A program made the position numbers and the translations under genes. A stretch of 64,000 nt of DNA from an uncultured Treponema sp. (GTDB lineage Bacteria; Spirochaetota; Spirochaetia; Treponematales; Treponemataceae). The notes under the pieces are model-generated. The model made no database searches and was not told where the DNA came from. It saw only the letters and a program-made list of their open reading frames with translations. How positions within the stretch are numbered: the first letter of the stretch is position 1; every line of letters starts with the position of its first letter. Shown here one piece after another: positions 8,840-17,220 of this stretch. Location: contig CAMVJE010000005.1 of NCBI GenBank assembly GCA_947167745.1, positions 5,357-69,356 on the forward strand, read 5' to 3'.

Positions 8840-8882
8840 TGCCCGTCAGTGTGAATAAAGTGCACCGACGGGCAATTTTTTT
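8840..8882. terminator. Bidirectional intrinsic terminator
   Basis: TGCCCGTC (8840-8847) pairs with GACGGGCA (8867-8874), with an internal GTG/CAC extension. A T-run follows on the plus strand and an A-run precedes the stem. It separates the convergent protease operon and the end of the liv operon and can serve both. Confidence 0.85.
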
Positions 8883-8896
8883 GCTTTTAATTAATA

Positions 8897-9535
8897 TCAG
8901 CGGATGTCTTTAATTTCGCCAGCGACAGATTTTAGAACTTCACCGACTTTTTCTTTTGTAAGGCCGATGATTTTGAAGGTAATGATTCGTTTACTCACAT
9001 CGCTGCCGTCAGCCGTGATGAAGGAGACGATTTTGCCATGAGCATCGGCAATTACCCTGCTGATGTTGGCAAGTACACCACAGTCATCGCTTACTTCCAG
9101 AGAAACTCGAACGCCATCGTATTTAAATCCAAACATATCGACGACAGCTTTGAAAAGGTCAGATTTGGTGAGAATTCCCGCAAGCACATCTCCGTCCATG
9201 ACGATAACACTGGAAATACCCTTTTCGGCCATAAGTTTTGCTGCTTCTTCAATTGTGGCATCTTTTTGAATCGTAATCGGATTCTTTTTCATTACCTTTT
9301 CGACTGTCATTTTTGAAAGAAGGTAGCTTAATTCGTAAATATCGAGGGTTGTAGCCTCGCTTGGCATGGCTTTTTTTAAGTCAGTTTTTGTGAAGACGCC
9401 AATCAGTTTCCCTGAGTCATCAAGAACGGGAATCTTGCCGATTTTTTCCCTGTCCATAGTATTCTTGATATTTGAAATCAACTCTCTAGGGGTGGTGTAA
9501 ACCGGATTTTTAGTCATAAAGTCTTTTACAATCAT
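8897..9535 (-). CDS. CBS-pair plus ACT domain protein at the end of the liv operon
   Basis: This 212-residue protein has two CBS motifs (about residues 1-60 and 75-130, with VKDFMTKNPVYTT and VEKVMKKNPITIQ) followed by an ACT-like domain (VSLEVSDDCGVLANISRVIADAHGKIVSF). The layout resembles AcuB-type proteins. CBS pairs bind adenine nucleotides and ACT domains bind amino acids, so the protein may sense both energy state and an amino acid. It lies 26 bases after livF with its own AAGGAG site, which suggests a link to branched-chain amino-acid uptake. That link is inferred from position only. Confidence 0.85.
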   Translation of the reverse strand: MIVKDFMTKNPVYTTPRELISNIKNTMDREKIGKIPVLDDSGKLIGVFTKTDLKKAMPSEATTLDIYELSYLLSKMTVEKVMKKNPITIQKDATIEEAAKLMAEKGISSVIVMDGDVLAGILTKSDLFKAVVDMFGFKYDGVRVSLEVSDDCGVLANISRVIADAHGKIVSFITADGSDVSKRIITFKIIGLTKEKVGEVLKSVAGEIKDIR

Positions 9536-9561
9536 AGTATTCTCCTTTTACCTTTTTATTG

Positions 9562-10278
9562 TTAGCCGCCAAGATATGCTTTTTTGACTGCTTCGTCGTG
9601 AATCATTGTTTGTGAGTCACCGGAAGCAGAAACTTCACCAGTCTCAAGAATATAAACACGATTTGCTATGCTCATTGCCTTGAAAGCGTTCTGTTCAACC
9701 AGAAGAATTGTCGTACCTTCTGAATTGATTTTCTGGATGATGTCAAAAATTTCGTCAACTAGAATTGGTGCGAGTCCCATACTTGGTTCATCCAGAAGCA
9801 AAAGTTCCGGTTTTGACATAAGTCCGCGCCCCATGGCAAGCATCTGCTGCTCTCCGCCCGAAAGAGTGCCCGCAAGTTGCTTGACTCGTTCCCTCAATCG
9901 CGGAAAAAGCTCATAAACATGCTCCAGATCAGATTTAATGCCTGCCTTGTCTTTTCGCAAAAAGGCTCCCATTTCAAGATTTTCTTTGACTGTAAGGTTT
10001 GAGAACACCCGTCGCCCTTCAGGAACATGAATGAGGCCTGCTTTAACAATTTTGTCTGCAGGTAGATTCGTGATATCTTCGCCCTTAAAAGTGACGCTGC
10101 CGCTCTGTTTTTTAATCAGGTTTGATATTGAGTGAAGTGTTGTGGTCTTTCCGGCACCGTTTGCGCCTATAAGTGAGATAATTTCACCTTTTTTGACTTC
10201 AAAGTTGATACCCTTGAGGGCCAGTATTGATCCGTATGCGACTTTTAAATCTTTTACTTCAAGCATATTTTCGTTCAT
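9562..10278 (-). CDS. livF: Branched-chain amino-acid ABC transporter, ATP-binding protein LivF
   Basis: The 238-residue ATPase has a Walker A GANGAGKTT, the signature LSGGEQQML, a Walker B LLLLDEPSMGLAP and the family ending KAYLGG. The phrase HVPEGRRVFSNLTVKENLEMGA is typical of LivF. It works with LivG on the inner face of the LivHM channel. The ATG has a good GAGGAG site. A 200-bp repeat-filled gap separates it from livG, unusual inside this operon. Confidence 0.96.
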   Translation of the reverse strand: MNENMLEVKDLKVAYGSILALKGINFEVKKGEIISLIGANGAGKTTTLHSISNLIKKQSGSVTFKGEDITNLPADKIVKAGLIHVPEGRRVFSNLTVKENLEMGAFLRKDKAGIKSDLEHVYELFPRLRERVKQLAGTLSGGEQQMLAMGRGLMSKPELLLLDEPSMGLAPILVDEIFDIIQKINSEGTTILLVEQNAFKAMSIANRVYILETGEVSASGDSQTMIHDEAVKKAYLGG

Positions 10279-10301
10279 AATTTCTCCTCAGTTAGATTTC
10301 T

Positions 10302-10326
10302 CACGGAGAACGCAGAGTTCACAGAG
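10302..10326. repeat. Short dispersed repeat (CACGGAGAACGCAGAG type)
   Basis: The bases read CACGGAGAACGCAGAGTTCA followed by CAGAG. I recall this sequence type as a common intergenic mini-repeat in many bacterial genomes. Here it lies in the livG-livF gap. Confidence 0.5.
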
Positions 10327-10409
10327 CATTTTTGAAATATAGATTCCAAGACCATTTATTCTCTGTATGCCCCCCAAGTTCTGTGAGGAAGTTTTATTTC
10401 CCGCCCGCA

Positions 10410-10500
10410 GTCTCGCTCCGCGCTCGAAGCACAGCTTCGAACGAGACTTACTAAAAACTTGCCTCGCAAGTTTTTACCTGCTTACGCAGGCCGTTCGCTA
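10410..10500 (-). repeat. Three-hairpin dispersed element, copy 1 (inverted)
   Basis: Read on the minus strand, the element starts TAGCGAACGGC, then has hairpin I (CCTGC-GTAA-GCAGG), hairpin II (AAAAACTTGC-GAG-GCAAGTTTTT), the linker AGTAAGTCTCGT and hairpin III (TCGAAGC-TGT-GCTTCGA), ending near GCGCGGAGCGAGAC. Its first bases are the last codons and stop of livG. The other copies are at 17236-17306 and 62294-62370. Confidence 0.65.
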
Positions 10501-11279
10501 CCCAGGTAAGCCTTGATGACTTCCTGATTCTGCTGAATTTCTTCCGGTTTGCCGCTTGCAAGCAGACGGCCGTAATTTAAGACGAAAATCCGTTCGCAGA
10601 TTCCCATGACCAGCTTCATGTCGTGCTCAATCAAAAGAATCGTAAGTCCAAATTCTTTGCGTATGAAGGCAATTAGCTCCATCAGTTCTTTTGTTTCCTG
10701 AGGATTCATGCCCGCTGCAGGCTCGTCCAAAAGCAAAATTTTTGGCTGACTAGCGAGGGCACGGCAGATTTCAAGCTTTCGCTGCTCACCGTAAGGAAGA
10801 TTATTTGCCTGCTCGTTTTCTTTTTTGGAAAGCCCGAAGAGTTTTAAGAGATTCTGAACCCTTTTTGTCATCATTTCTTCATCTTTGCGGAATTTTGGCG
10901 TGCGGAAGAGAATGTGGAGGGGATTAGCCTCTCGCTGGGCATGCATTGCAATACGCACATTGTCTGCCACAGTGAGATTTCCGAAAAGGCGGATATTCTG
11001 GAATGTGCGGGCTATGCCGATTTTGTTGAGCTGAGCCGGTGACATTTTGTTTACGATGTGAAGCTTGTCGTTTTTGTCGGTGTAAGTAATCTGACCACTT
11101 GTAGGCGTGTAAACTCCGGAAAGCATGTTGAAGACAGTTGTTTTTCCGGCACCGTTTGGACCGATTAGGCCTACAAGTTCTCCTTTGTAGAGTTCAATAT
11201 CCAAATCACTTACGGCACGAAGGCCACCGAATACGATTGAAATTTCGGAAGCTCTGAGAATTACTTTGTTATCGCTCAT
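10482..11279 (-). CDS. livG: Branched-chain amino-acid ABC transporter, ATP-binding protein LivG
   Basis: The 265-residue ATPase starts at MSDNKVILRA, an ATG that overlaps the livM stop by 11 bases and follows an AGGAGG site. A longer start eight codons upstream lacks such a site. It has a Walker A GPNGAGKTT, the LivG-specific insertion (TFQNIRLFGNLTVADNV), the signature YGEQRKLEI, a Walker B LLLDEPAAGMNP and IEHDMKLVMGI. Homologues normally end soon after AYLG. Here the last residues, SERPA, and the stop codon come from a dispersed repeat element. Confidence 0.96.
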   Translation of the reverse strand: MSDNKVILRASEISIVFGGLRAVSDLDIELYKGELVGLIGPNGAGKTTVFNMLSGVYTPTSGQITYTDKNDKLHIVNKMSPAQLNKIGIARTFQNIRLFGNLTVADNVRIAMHAQREANPLHILFRTPKFRKDEEMMTKRVQNLLKLFGLSKKENEQANNLPYGEQRKLEICRALASQPKILLLDEPAAGMNPQETKELMELIAFIRKEFGLTILLIEHDMKLVMGICERIFVLNYGRLLASGKPEEIQQNQEVIKAYLGSERPA

Positions 11280-12324
11280 TTTTTGCCTCCTCTGTTTCAT
11301 CAGACTGAGTCTTACTTGGGAGGGAAGATTTCCTCATTTTGATTTTCTTTATTAAGGCTGGTAAACCGTCCCAACACTTGATGAATGAAAGTTCCTTCAT
11401 GCCAAGCAAACCCTGAGGCCTGAAGAGCATGACCAGAATCAGTACAACAGGATAGAGAAGGAGGCGGTAGTTCTGGAGGAAGCGAAGGAATTCCTGTAAG
11501 TAAGTGAGGACGAATGCCGCCAGAACGGAACCAGTGATTGAACCCATGCCACCTAAAACGACGAAGATAAGGGCATTGATTGAATTCGTAAATGAGGCAA
11601 GCTCTGGTTTGATAAGGCCGATAAATGGAGCATAGAGAGCCCCGCCGATACCTCCGATAAAGGCCGCAATTACAAAACCGATCATTTTGTATTTAAAGAC
11701 GCTGACACCGTTTGAGTTTGCCGCAATTTCATCTTCGCGAACTGCCATGATTGCCCGGCCGTAGCTTGATCTGAGGAAATTCTGCAGAAGAACGATAATA
11801 AGAACAAGCATGCCGATAATCACCAGGAAAGAAAGGCTGGCACCCCAGTCCAGGCTGTCGCGCAGGAAGGAATATTTGAAACTCTTTCCGTTAGGACCGC
11901 CAGTGATGGATTTTAGATTTACCAGAACAACCCGGACAATTTCGCCGAAAGCCAGCGTGACGATTGCAAGATAGTCGCCCTCAAGCTTGAGGGTCGGAAA
12001 TCCGATTATGAAGCCGAAAATTGCCGCTACAATCGGAGAGATGACCATGGCCAGCGGGAGAGGAAGACCTGCGTCCTGAGCGAGTATCATGGTCATGTAG
12101 GCACCAACTGCCTCAAAGGCACACTGGCCAAGAGTAAGCTGGCCTGTGATACCACTGACTACATTGACAGAAATTGCCATAATCGCATTAATTCCTGCCA
12201 AAGTAATGACATAAGCCATATAAAGGTTGATGACTTCACATTTTATGAGAATGAATGGAATGACAATTGCAAGAGATGCAATCCCTGTAAGAATCAAAGT
12301 GTTTCGTGTCTGTAAATTTTTCAT
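11269..12324 (-). CDS. livM: Branched-chain amino-acid ABC transporter, permease LivM
   Basis: This 351-residue inner-membrane protein has about nine hydrophobic segments. The family motif ISVNVVSGITGQLTLGQCAF occurs near residue 50 and the coupling region GAMGS-type loop VVLGGMGSITGSVLAAFVLTYLQEFLR near 270. Together with LivH it forms the channel. A charged cytoplasmic tail of ~35 residues follows the last helix. It has a GGAGAGCGTC ribosome site, lies 10 bases after livH and overlaps livG. Confidence 0.95.
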   Translation of the reverse strand: MKNLQTRNTLILTGIASLAIVIPFILIKCEVINLYMAYVITLAGINAIMAISVNVVSGITGQLTLGQCAFEAVGAYMTMILAQDAGLPLPLAMVISPIVAAIFGFIIGFPTLKLEGDYLAIVTLAFGEIVRVVLVNLKSITGGPNGKSFKYSFLRDSLDWGASLSFLVIIGMLVLIIVLLQNFLRSSYGRAIMAVREDEIAANSNGVSVFKYKMIGFVIAAFIGGIGGALYAPFIGLIKPELASFTNSINALIFVVLGGMGSITGSVLAAFVLTYLQEFLRFLQNYRLLLYPVVLILVMLFRPQGLLGMKELSFIKCWDGLPALIKKIKMRKSSLPSKTQSDETEEAKNER

Positions 12325-12334
12325 GACGCTCTCC

Positions 12335-13237
12335 TTAAACCTTTACCCGTACCCGTTTTCCAAGTAAGCCAGCCGGTTTAACGAGAAGGATAAGAATCAA
12401 GATTCCATAGGAAATTGCATCTGCGTACTGCGGGGCAGGGAAATAGGCTTTGACCATAGTTTCTGCAACACCAAGAATTATGCCGCCTAGCATTGCGCCA
12501 GGAATTGAACCGATACCGCCAAGAACAGCCGCAACGAACGCTTTAAGGCCTGGAATGTAGCCCATAACCGGGTCAATCTGAGGATAGGCTGTAGCGTAGA
12601 GAACGCCACCGGCACCAGCAAGAACAGAACCTATGACGAAAGTAAGGGTGATGATTCGATTTACATTGATACCCATGAGGCTTGCAGCGCCCATATCGAA
12701 GGAAACCGCCTTCATGGCTTTGCCGACTTTTGTGTAATTTACAATGTAATTAAGAATAACCATGAGTATTGCACTGAGTAAGATGACGATAATCTGGATA
12801 TTTGAAATAGACACAAAACCGAGGGAGAAATTGACGGTTTCCATTGTTGGATACTGCCGGGGATTTGGGCCGACGAAAGGCAGAATTCGCATGACATTCT
12901 GTAAAATAAGCTCGATTGCGATTGCCGTAATCAGGGAATTTAATCTAGGGGCAGAGCGCAATGGCCTGTAAGCGACCCTTTCAATGATAATAATAAGAAT
13001 TGCGCAAGTGACCATTGCTGCCAGAAAAGCGAAGGTCATGCCGAGGGGAGTGGCTCCCAACGCAACAAGCACAAAATAGCCTGCATAAGCTCCTATCATC
13101 ATGACATCGCCGTGAGCAAAGTTAATCAGCTTGACGATACCGTAGACCATGGTGTAGCCAAGGGCAATCAGTGCGTAAATGCTTCCAAGTGAAAGCCCGT
13201 TTACGAACTGCTGGACAAAAATAGAAGTGGAATTCAA
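12335..13237 (-). CDS. livH: Branched-chain amino-acid ABC transporter, permease LivH
   Basis: A 300-residue permease with about eight membrane segments, starting with the LivH hallmark FVQQFVNGLSLGSIYALIALGYTMVYGIVKLINFAHGD. No ATG is available. Two in-frame TTG codons occur, at 13249 and 13237. I prefer 13237 because a GGAG ribosome site sits just upstream of it, inside the longer version. The coupling loop is AAVLGGIGSIPGAMLGG. It is the first gene after the hairpin that separates livK from the rest of the operon. Confidence 0.94.
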   Translation of the reverse strand: MNSTSIFVQQFVNGLSLGSIYALIALGYTMVYGIVKLINFAHGDVMMIGAYAGYFVLVALGATPLGMTFAFLAAMVTCAILIIIIERVAYRPLRSAPRLNSLITAIAIELILQNVMRILPFVGPNPRQYPTMETVNFSLGFVSISNIQIIVILLSAILMVILNYIVNYTKVGKAMKAVSFDMGAASLMGINVNRIITLTFVIGSVLAGAGGVLYATAYPQIDPVMGYIPGLKAFVAAVLGGIGSIPGAMLGGIILGVAETMVKAYFPAPQYADAISYGILILILLVKPAGLLGKRVRVKV

Positions 13238-13287
13238 AGTAGTCTCCAAAAAACTTTTTTCTCTTCTATTGTAGTTTAAAATAAATT

Positions 13288-13320
13288 AGCCCGCAATACA
13301 GAAAATCTGCTTTGCGGGCT
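13288..13320. terminator. Hairpin between livK and livHMGF, probably a leaky terminator
   Basis: AGCCCGCA (13288-13295) pairs with TGCGGGCT (13313-13320). On the minus strand it is followed by AATTTATTTT, a weak T-tract. Such hairpins commonly let the binding-protein gene be expressed more than the downstream transporter genes. Confidence 0.65.
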
Positions 13321-13341
13321 TTTAATCAGCTGAAAGAAAAC

Positions 13342-14475
13342 TTACGGATTTACAGTTGTTTTATATGCTGTAGTAAGTTTGCCGTCTTCACCCTGAACGA
13401 GTTCAACGATAACTGCACCCTTAACTGGATTGTGTTTTTCATTGAAAGTGAGGTGACCTGTAACATAATCGCCGTCAGTTGTTTCAAGAGCCGCACGAAC
13501 TGCCTCTGAATCAGTGCTTCCTGCTTTTGCGATTGCATCTTTAAGCATATAAACTGAATCATAACCGAGAGCAGCGAATGCAGTTGGTGTAAGACTGTAT
13601 TTTTCTTTGTAGTTTTTTACGAAATTCTGAACTTTTGGTTCTGTTGAGTCAGCTGCATAGTGATTTGAATAGTAGCCGCCCAAAACTTCAGTTCCAGCAT
13701 TTTCTGTAAGACCATCCCAGCCGTCAGCACCGACGATTGGTGTATTGATTCCCTGAGCACGGAGCTGTTTTACGATGAGTGCGACAGTTCCATAGTAATC
13801 TGGGAGATAAACTACATCTGGTTCAGCATTTTTGATTTTTGTAAGCTGTGCGTTGAAATCTTTATCGCCGGTTGAGTAGCTTTCCAGTGAAACGATTGAA
13901 CCACCGTTTGCTTCGAAAGAAGCCTTGAAGTTCTCGGTGAGACCGACTGAATAGTCATTTCCGATGTCATAAAGAATTGCTGCTTTTTTTGCACCCAATG
14001 ACTCAGCAGCGAATTTTCCGCCTACAGTTCCCTGGAAAGGATCATCATAACAGGCACGGAAAATGAAGTTACCTGCATCAGTGAGAGCCGGAGCTGTAGC
14101 TGCAGGAGCAATCTGAACTACCTTCTGAGCCTGTGCCAGTGGGGTGATTGCGATTGCACAGCCAGAAGTAAGTGAACCAAGCACGAGTTTTACACCGTCT
14201 TTTGTGACGAGTTTTTTGTATGCAGAAACTGATTTTTCAGCAAGACCTTCGTCATCCTCAGCGATAAGCTCTAAATTCTGACCATTGATTCCACCAGCAG
14301 CATTGATTTCATTTACTGCAAGTTCAATACCGTTTTTACAGTCGCCACCATAAACTGCATAAGGGCCGGTGAGAGGTCCGATTGAACCAAGTTTAATAGT
14401 TGAACTCTTTGAGTTACATCCAACGAGAGCCAATGCAACAGCAGAAAGAGCTGCCATGACTTTTACCATTTTCAT
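13342..14475 (-). CDS. livK: Branched-chain amino-acid-binding lipoprotein LivK
   Basis: The 377-residue periplasmic-binding protein has a signal peptide and lipobox (ALVGC, Cys20) and the type I fold motifs IKLGSIGPLTGPYAVYGGDCKNGIELAVNEINAAGGINGQNLELIAEDDEG and KLVLGSLTSGCAIAITPLAQ. It should be anchored in the inner membrane and deliver Leu/Ile/Val or related amino acids to LivHM. The AGGAGG-like site (GGAGGCAAAAAA) is strong. It is the first gene of the operon and has its own promoter at 14504-14532. Confidence 0.95.
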   Translation of the reverse strand: MKMVKVMAALSAVALALVGCNSKSSTIKLGSIGPLTGPYAVYGGDCKNGIELAVNEINAAGGINGQNLELIAEDDEGLAEKSVSAYKKLVTKDGVKLVLGSLTSGCAIAITPLAQAQKVVQIAPAATAPALTDAGNFIFRACYDDPFQGTVGGKFAAESLGAKKAAILYDIGNDYSVGLTENFKASFEANGGSIVSLESYSTGDKDFNAQLTKIKNAEPDVVYLPDYYGTVALIVKQLRAQGINTPIVGADGWDGLTENAGTEVLGGYYSNHYAADSTEPKVQNFVKNYKEKYSLTPTAFAALGYDSVYMLKDAIAKAGSTDSEAVRAALETTDGDYVTGHLTFNEKHNPVKGAVIVELVQGEDGKLTTAYKTTVNP

Positions 14476-14503
14476 TTTTTGCCTCCAAAAAATTATTGAG
14501 TCA

Positions 14504-14532
14504 ATTTTACAGTTTTTTCAGTATAGAGACAA
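14504..14532 (-). promoter_or_regulatory. livK promoter
   Basis: The minus strand reads TTGTCT, a 17-base spacer and TAAAAT, placing the transcript start about 20-25 nt before the livK ATG. No leader peptide or T-box structure was seen. Confidence 0.6.
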
Positions 14533-14585
14533 TAAAAAATATGAAAATGGCTGTTTTCAATGAGTTAATGATGACTTATTAAGCC

Positions 14586-16211
14586 TTACTTAATATAGAT
14601 GTAAGTTGTCATTCCCGTGTTTGTCATACCTGAAAGAGTGTCAAAGTTCATGGTGACTGAAGAATCATCATTTGAGACGGTCATGTAGGTTTTGATGAAG
14701 AGACCGTATCCGTTTGAGAGCCGGCTGGTGAATTCATTGCGGGAAATTCTAGGCCTTTCAAGATAAATTGCAGCCATCGGATAGTCATAACTGACCCCAT
14801 TTGCGTTGTAGTGAATTGTCTGAGCGGCGTTTTTATTGAAAGAGTATTCATTTTCGCCGAGGCAGGCCATTACGAACTGTGAGAAAATTTCGTCGAAAGT
14901 ATAGTTTGTTCCATTAACTTTATTGACGGCATTTATGATACAGTCATTATTTGCCAGACCGTTAATCATCATTTCGTGAATGAGGCCTGCACCGCCAAAC
15001 TGACGGCTAATCCATGCTCCGAGAGTGTAAGCATTTGCGTAAGACAATGTTGTGCTTTCAAAGCTGCGGAAACCTGTTTGATAATACTGATTAAGGAACT
15101 GAGAGAGACGGGCTTTTGGAGAATCTGCATCCTTGATACCGAGATATTTCTGCATCATGTCTTCACAGAGCATTGAAAGCATTTCGTTGAAATTTGAATC
15201 GATAAAAATACCATTCATTGCTTTCATGCCGAAGTTAATCATATGCTGGAATTCGTGAGCGAGCGTAGAAATTGTGAGGTTGAATTTTTTTACAGCAAAG
15301 CATGTATCGATATAGAAATATTTTCCTTCGTTTGAGTTCTGAATTGTGATGTTGCTGAATTCAAGACCGTTCATGTAGTAATCCATGCTTGAGAAAAGTC
15401 CGACTGTGTGACCATTCATTCCGTCATCATATAAGTCACATATAACGATGTTCACTTTTGTGCCGGTGTCACTGACATTGTTGAGAGGTGCTTTGTTGCC
15501 CCAAACTGATGAGTAGATTGAATCAGATTCTTCACCGAATACCTTGCGGATCATCGGATAGATTTCTTCAAATCGTTTTGCATAGTTTTTTGCTATGACA
15601 GATTTTTCGATACTTGTGATGTAAGGATCATTATCAACAACCCAAACATTGCATACATCATTGTAAGCCCAAAGCGTAGTTGTTTTTCTAGCATAAGCTG
15701 AGTTTTCAGAGAGGACATTTACAACTTTTTTAGTCGTTCCGACATTGTAAGTGAGATGTGTTTTGCTGGCAGGGGTAATATAGCTGCTTGCTCGTGCTGT
15801 TTCAGGGAGAAAATCAGGATGAAATTCGTATGCGTTATGAAGATGTTCGTCCTGTGAATCAACATCGGCATCTTCGAGTTTCTGGATTGCAATGGCTGAG
15901 CGCTGACTGCTGGCATTTGAAACATAGCGGACATAATCTTTTGAGAGGGGATAACTGTTGCTTTTGTTAACTTGAGCGTAGTAAATTGTTTTTCCAGCAA
16001 TGTCACCAGAAATTGTTACGGATTTAGTTGCTGCATCCAAAGCAAAGATTTCTGTTTCCGAAGAATAAACAAGATTTCTTGTTTCTGTTGGCTGGATATA
16101 AGCGTAATTCTCTGATTTTGGTGAAACAGCTTCTTTTTCGTCTAAGGCAAAGTTGCATCCAGAAAGGATAAGTGAACCGAATAAAACTGAACAAAAAGTA
16201 ATCTTCTTCAT
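14586..16211 (-). CDS. Lipoprotein with M30-like (hyicolysin-type) zinc metalloprotease domain
   Basis: A 541-residue protein with a signal peptide and lipobox (LILSGC, Cys19). The zinc site HEFQH is at residues 319-323, with a likely third ligand or catalytic partner Glu343 (FNEML) 20 residues on. This spacing fits gluzincins, and the region around LAHEFQHMINF resembles peptidase family M30. Residues 20-190 form an unassigned N-terminal region. It is probably a surface or periplasmic protease. The ribosome site GAGGAC is inside a 10-bp hairpin that abuts the ATG. Confidence 0.82.
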   Translation of the reverse strand: MKKITFCSVLFGSLILSGCNFALDEKEAVSPKSENYAYIQPTETRNLVYSSETEIFALDAATKSVTISGDIAGKTIYYAQVNKSNSYPLSKDYVRYVSNASSQRSAIAIQKLEDADVDSQDEHLHNAYEFHPDFLPETARASSYITPASKTHLTYNVGTTKKVVNVLSENSAYARKTTTLWAYNDVCNVWVVDNDPYITSIEKSVIAKNYAKRFEEIYPMIRKVFGEESDSIYSSVWGNKAPLNNVSDTGTKVNIVICDLYDDGMNGHTVGLFSSMDYYMNGLEFSNITIQNSNEGKYFYIDTCFAVKKFNLTISTLAHEFQHMINFGMKAMNGIFIDSNFNEMLSMLCEDMMQKYLGIKDADSPKARLSQFLNQYYQTGFRSFESTTLSYANAYTLGAWISRQFGGAGLIHEMMINGLANNDCIINAVNKVNGTNYTFDEIFSQFVMACLGENEYSFNKNAAQTIHYNANGVSYDYPMAAIYLERPRISRNEFTSRLSNGYGLFIKTYMTVSNDDSSVTMNFDTLSGMTNTGMTTYIYIK

Positions 16212-16268
16212 AAAAAGTCCTCATAATCAAAATTACTTTTTGTTTAACGAATAAAATAAGGACTTTTT
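16212..16268 (-). promoter_or_regulatory. Leader hairpin hiding the ribosome site of the metalloprotease
   Basis: In the mRNA, AAAAAGTCCT (16268-16259) can pair perfectly with AGGACTTTTT (16221-16212). The second arm holds the AGGA ribosome site and directly touches the ATG. The loop is 37 nt. The structure could block translation until melted or bound. Confidence 0.5.
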
Positions 16269-16404
16269 GCTCAGAACTTAATTGATATACCTTGTAGGAT
16301 AGAATCTATTATATTGCGGAATAAAGAAAAATCAAGGGGTTTGCTGATTTTTTTTCAATTTTTATGTAAAATAAGGAGTAAAAGTCCATTGAAAGGTCAG
16401 GAAA

Positions 16405-17199
16405 ATGAATATCTGTCTTTTTACCCATGAAGAAATAAAAAATCCCCTGCCCAAAAAAGACGAGCGGGCCAAGCATATTGTAAAAATTCTACATAAAAAA
16501 GAAGGAGACAGCTTTGACGCAGGAATTATCGGCGGAGCGGCCGGGCTTGCCACGATTACAGAAATCTCAGCCGACGGTGACATTTTTTTCTCTTTTGAGC
16601 CTAAATCAGCTGGCAAAAAACTTTATCCCCTTACACTGATTATAGGTTTCCCCCGTCCGATTCAGCTTCGCAGGCTTTTAAGGGATGTGGCAGGGCTTGG
16701 CGTTCAGCGCGTGATTCTTTGCGGCACTGATTTGACCGAAAAATCTTATCTGGATTCAAATGTTGTTTCTGATGGAAGCGCATATCAGATGCTTTTGGAC
16801 GGAACGGCTCAGGCTGCCAGCACACATGTTCCCATTCTTGAAGTTGCGGAATCGCTGGACGAGGTTTTAATTCATAATGCACAATGCATAATGCATAATT
16901 GTTCTTTGGGGGAGAATTCTTCTTCTGAGGGTGATTTTTCTGAATGGGAGAACGCTTCGAAAATCGCTTTGGACAATCGACGCCCTTCATCTTCTTTGCA
17001 TGAATTTTTGGAGCATGAGTCGGCTCATTCGGTAATTGCGGCGATTGGTTCAGAACGCGGCTGGACTGACCGGGAGCGTGATTTACTGGAGCGGGCGGAA
17101 TTTACCCTCTGCTCAATGGGTAGCCGTATTTTGCGGACGGAAACTGCCGCGACGGTCGCCAGCTCTATAATTCTTGACTCAATGGGGTATCTTCAATAA
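16405..17199 (+). CDS. RsmE-type 16S rRNA m3U methyltransferase, divergent, with in-frame repeat insertion
   Basis: This 264-residue protein has a PUA-like N-terminus (about residues 1-70) and a SPOUT domain ending with the RsmE signatures AIGSERGWTDRERDLL and SMGSRILRTETAATVASSIIL. RsmE methylates U1498 of 16S rRNA. Between VAESLDEVL and SAHSVIAAIG lies ~50 residues of low-similarity sequence beginning IHNAQCIMHNC, the translation of a dispersed mini-repeat. A second, more orthodox RsmE lies at 41733, so this copy may have another RNA target. The start has an AGGTCAGGA site. Confidence 0.85.
   Translation: MNICLFTHEEIKNPLPKKDERAKHIVKILHKKEGDSFDAGIIGGAAGLATITEISADGDIFFSFEPKSAGKKLYPLTLIIGFPRPIQLRRLLRDVAGLGVQRVILCGTDLTEKSYLDSNVVSDGSAYQMLLDGTAQAASTHVPILEVAESLDEVLIHNAQCIMHNCSLGENSSSEGDFSEWENASKIALDNRRPSSSLHEFLEHESAHSVIAAIGSERGWTDRERDLLERAEFTLCSMGSRILRTETAATVASSIILDSMGYLQ
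16869..16900. repeat. Dispersed mini-repeat inside an RsmE-type gene
   Basis: The bases consist of overlapping AATTCATAATGCACAA / TGCATAATGCATAATT units, read in frame as IHNAQCIMHN. The same units occur in non-coding DNA at 21022-21112. Confidence 0.6.
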
Positions 17200-17220
17200 A
17201 CTGATTTACAATTCACTCCA

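Noticed and set aside
14476..14585. T-box or leucine-type riboswitch before the liv operon
   Set aside because: The leader after the promoter is too short and shows no specifier loop or T-box sequence.
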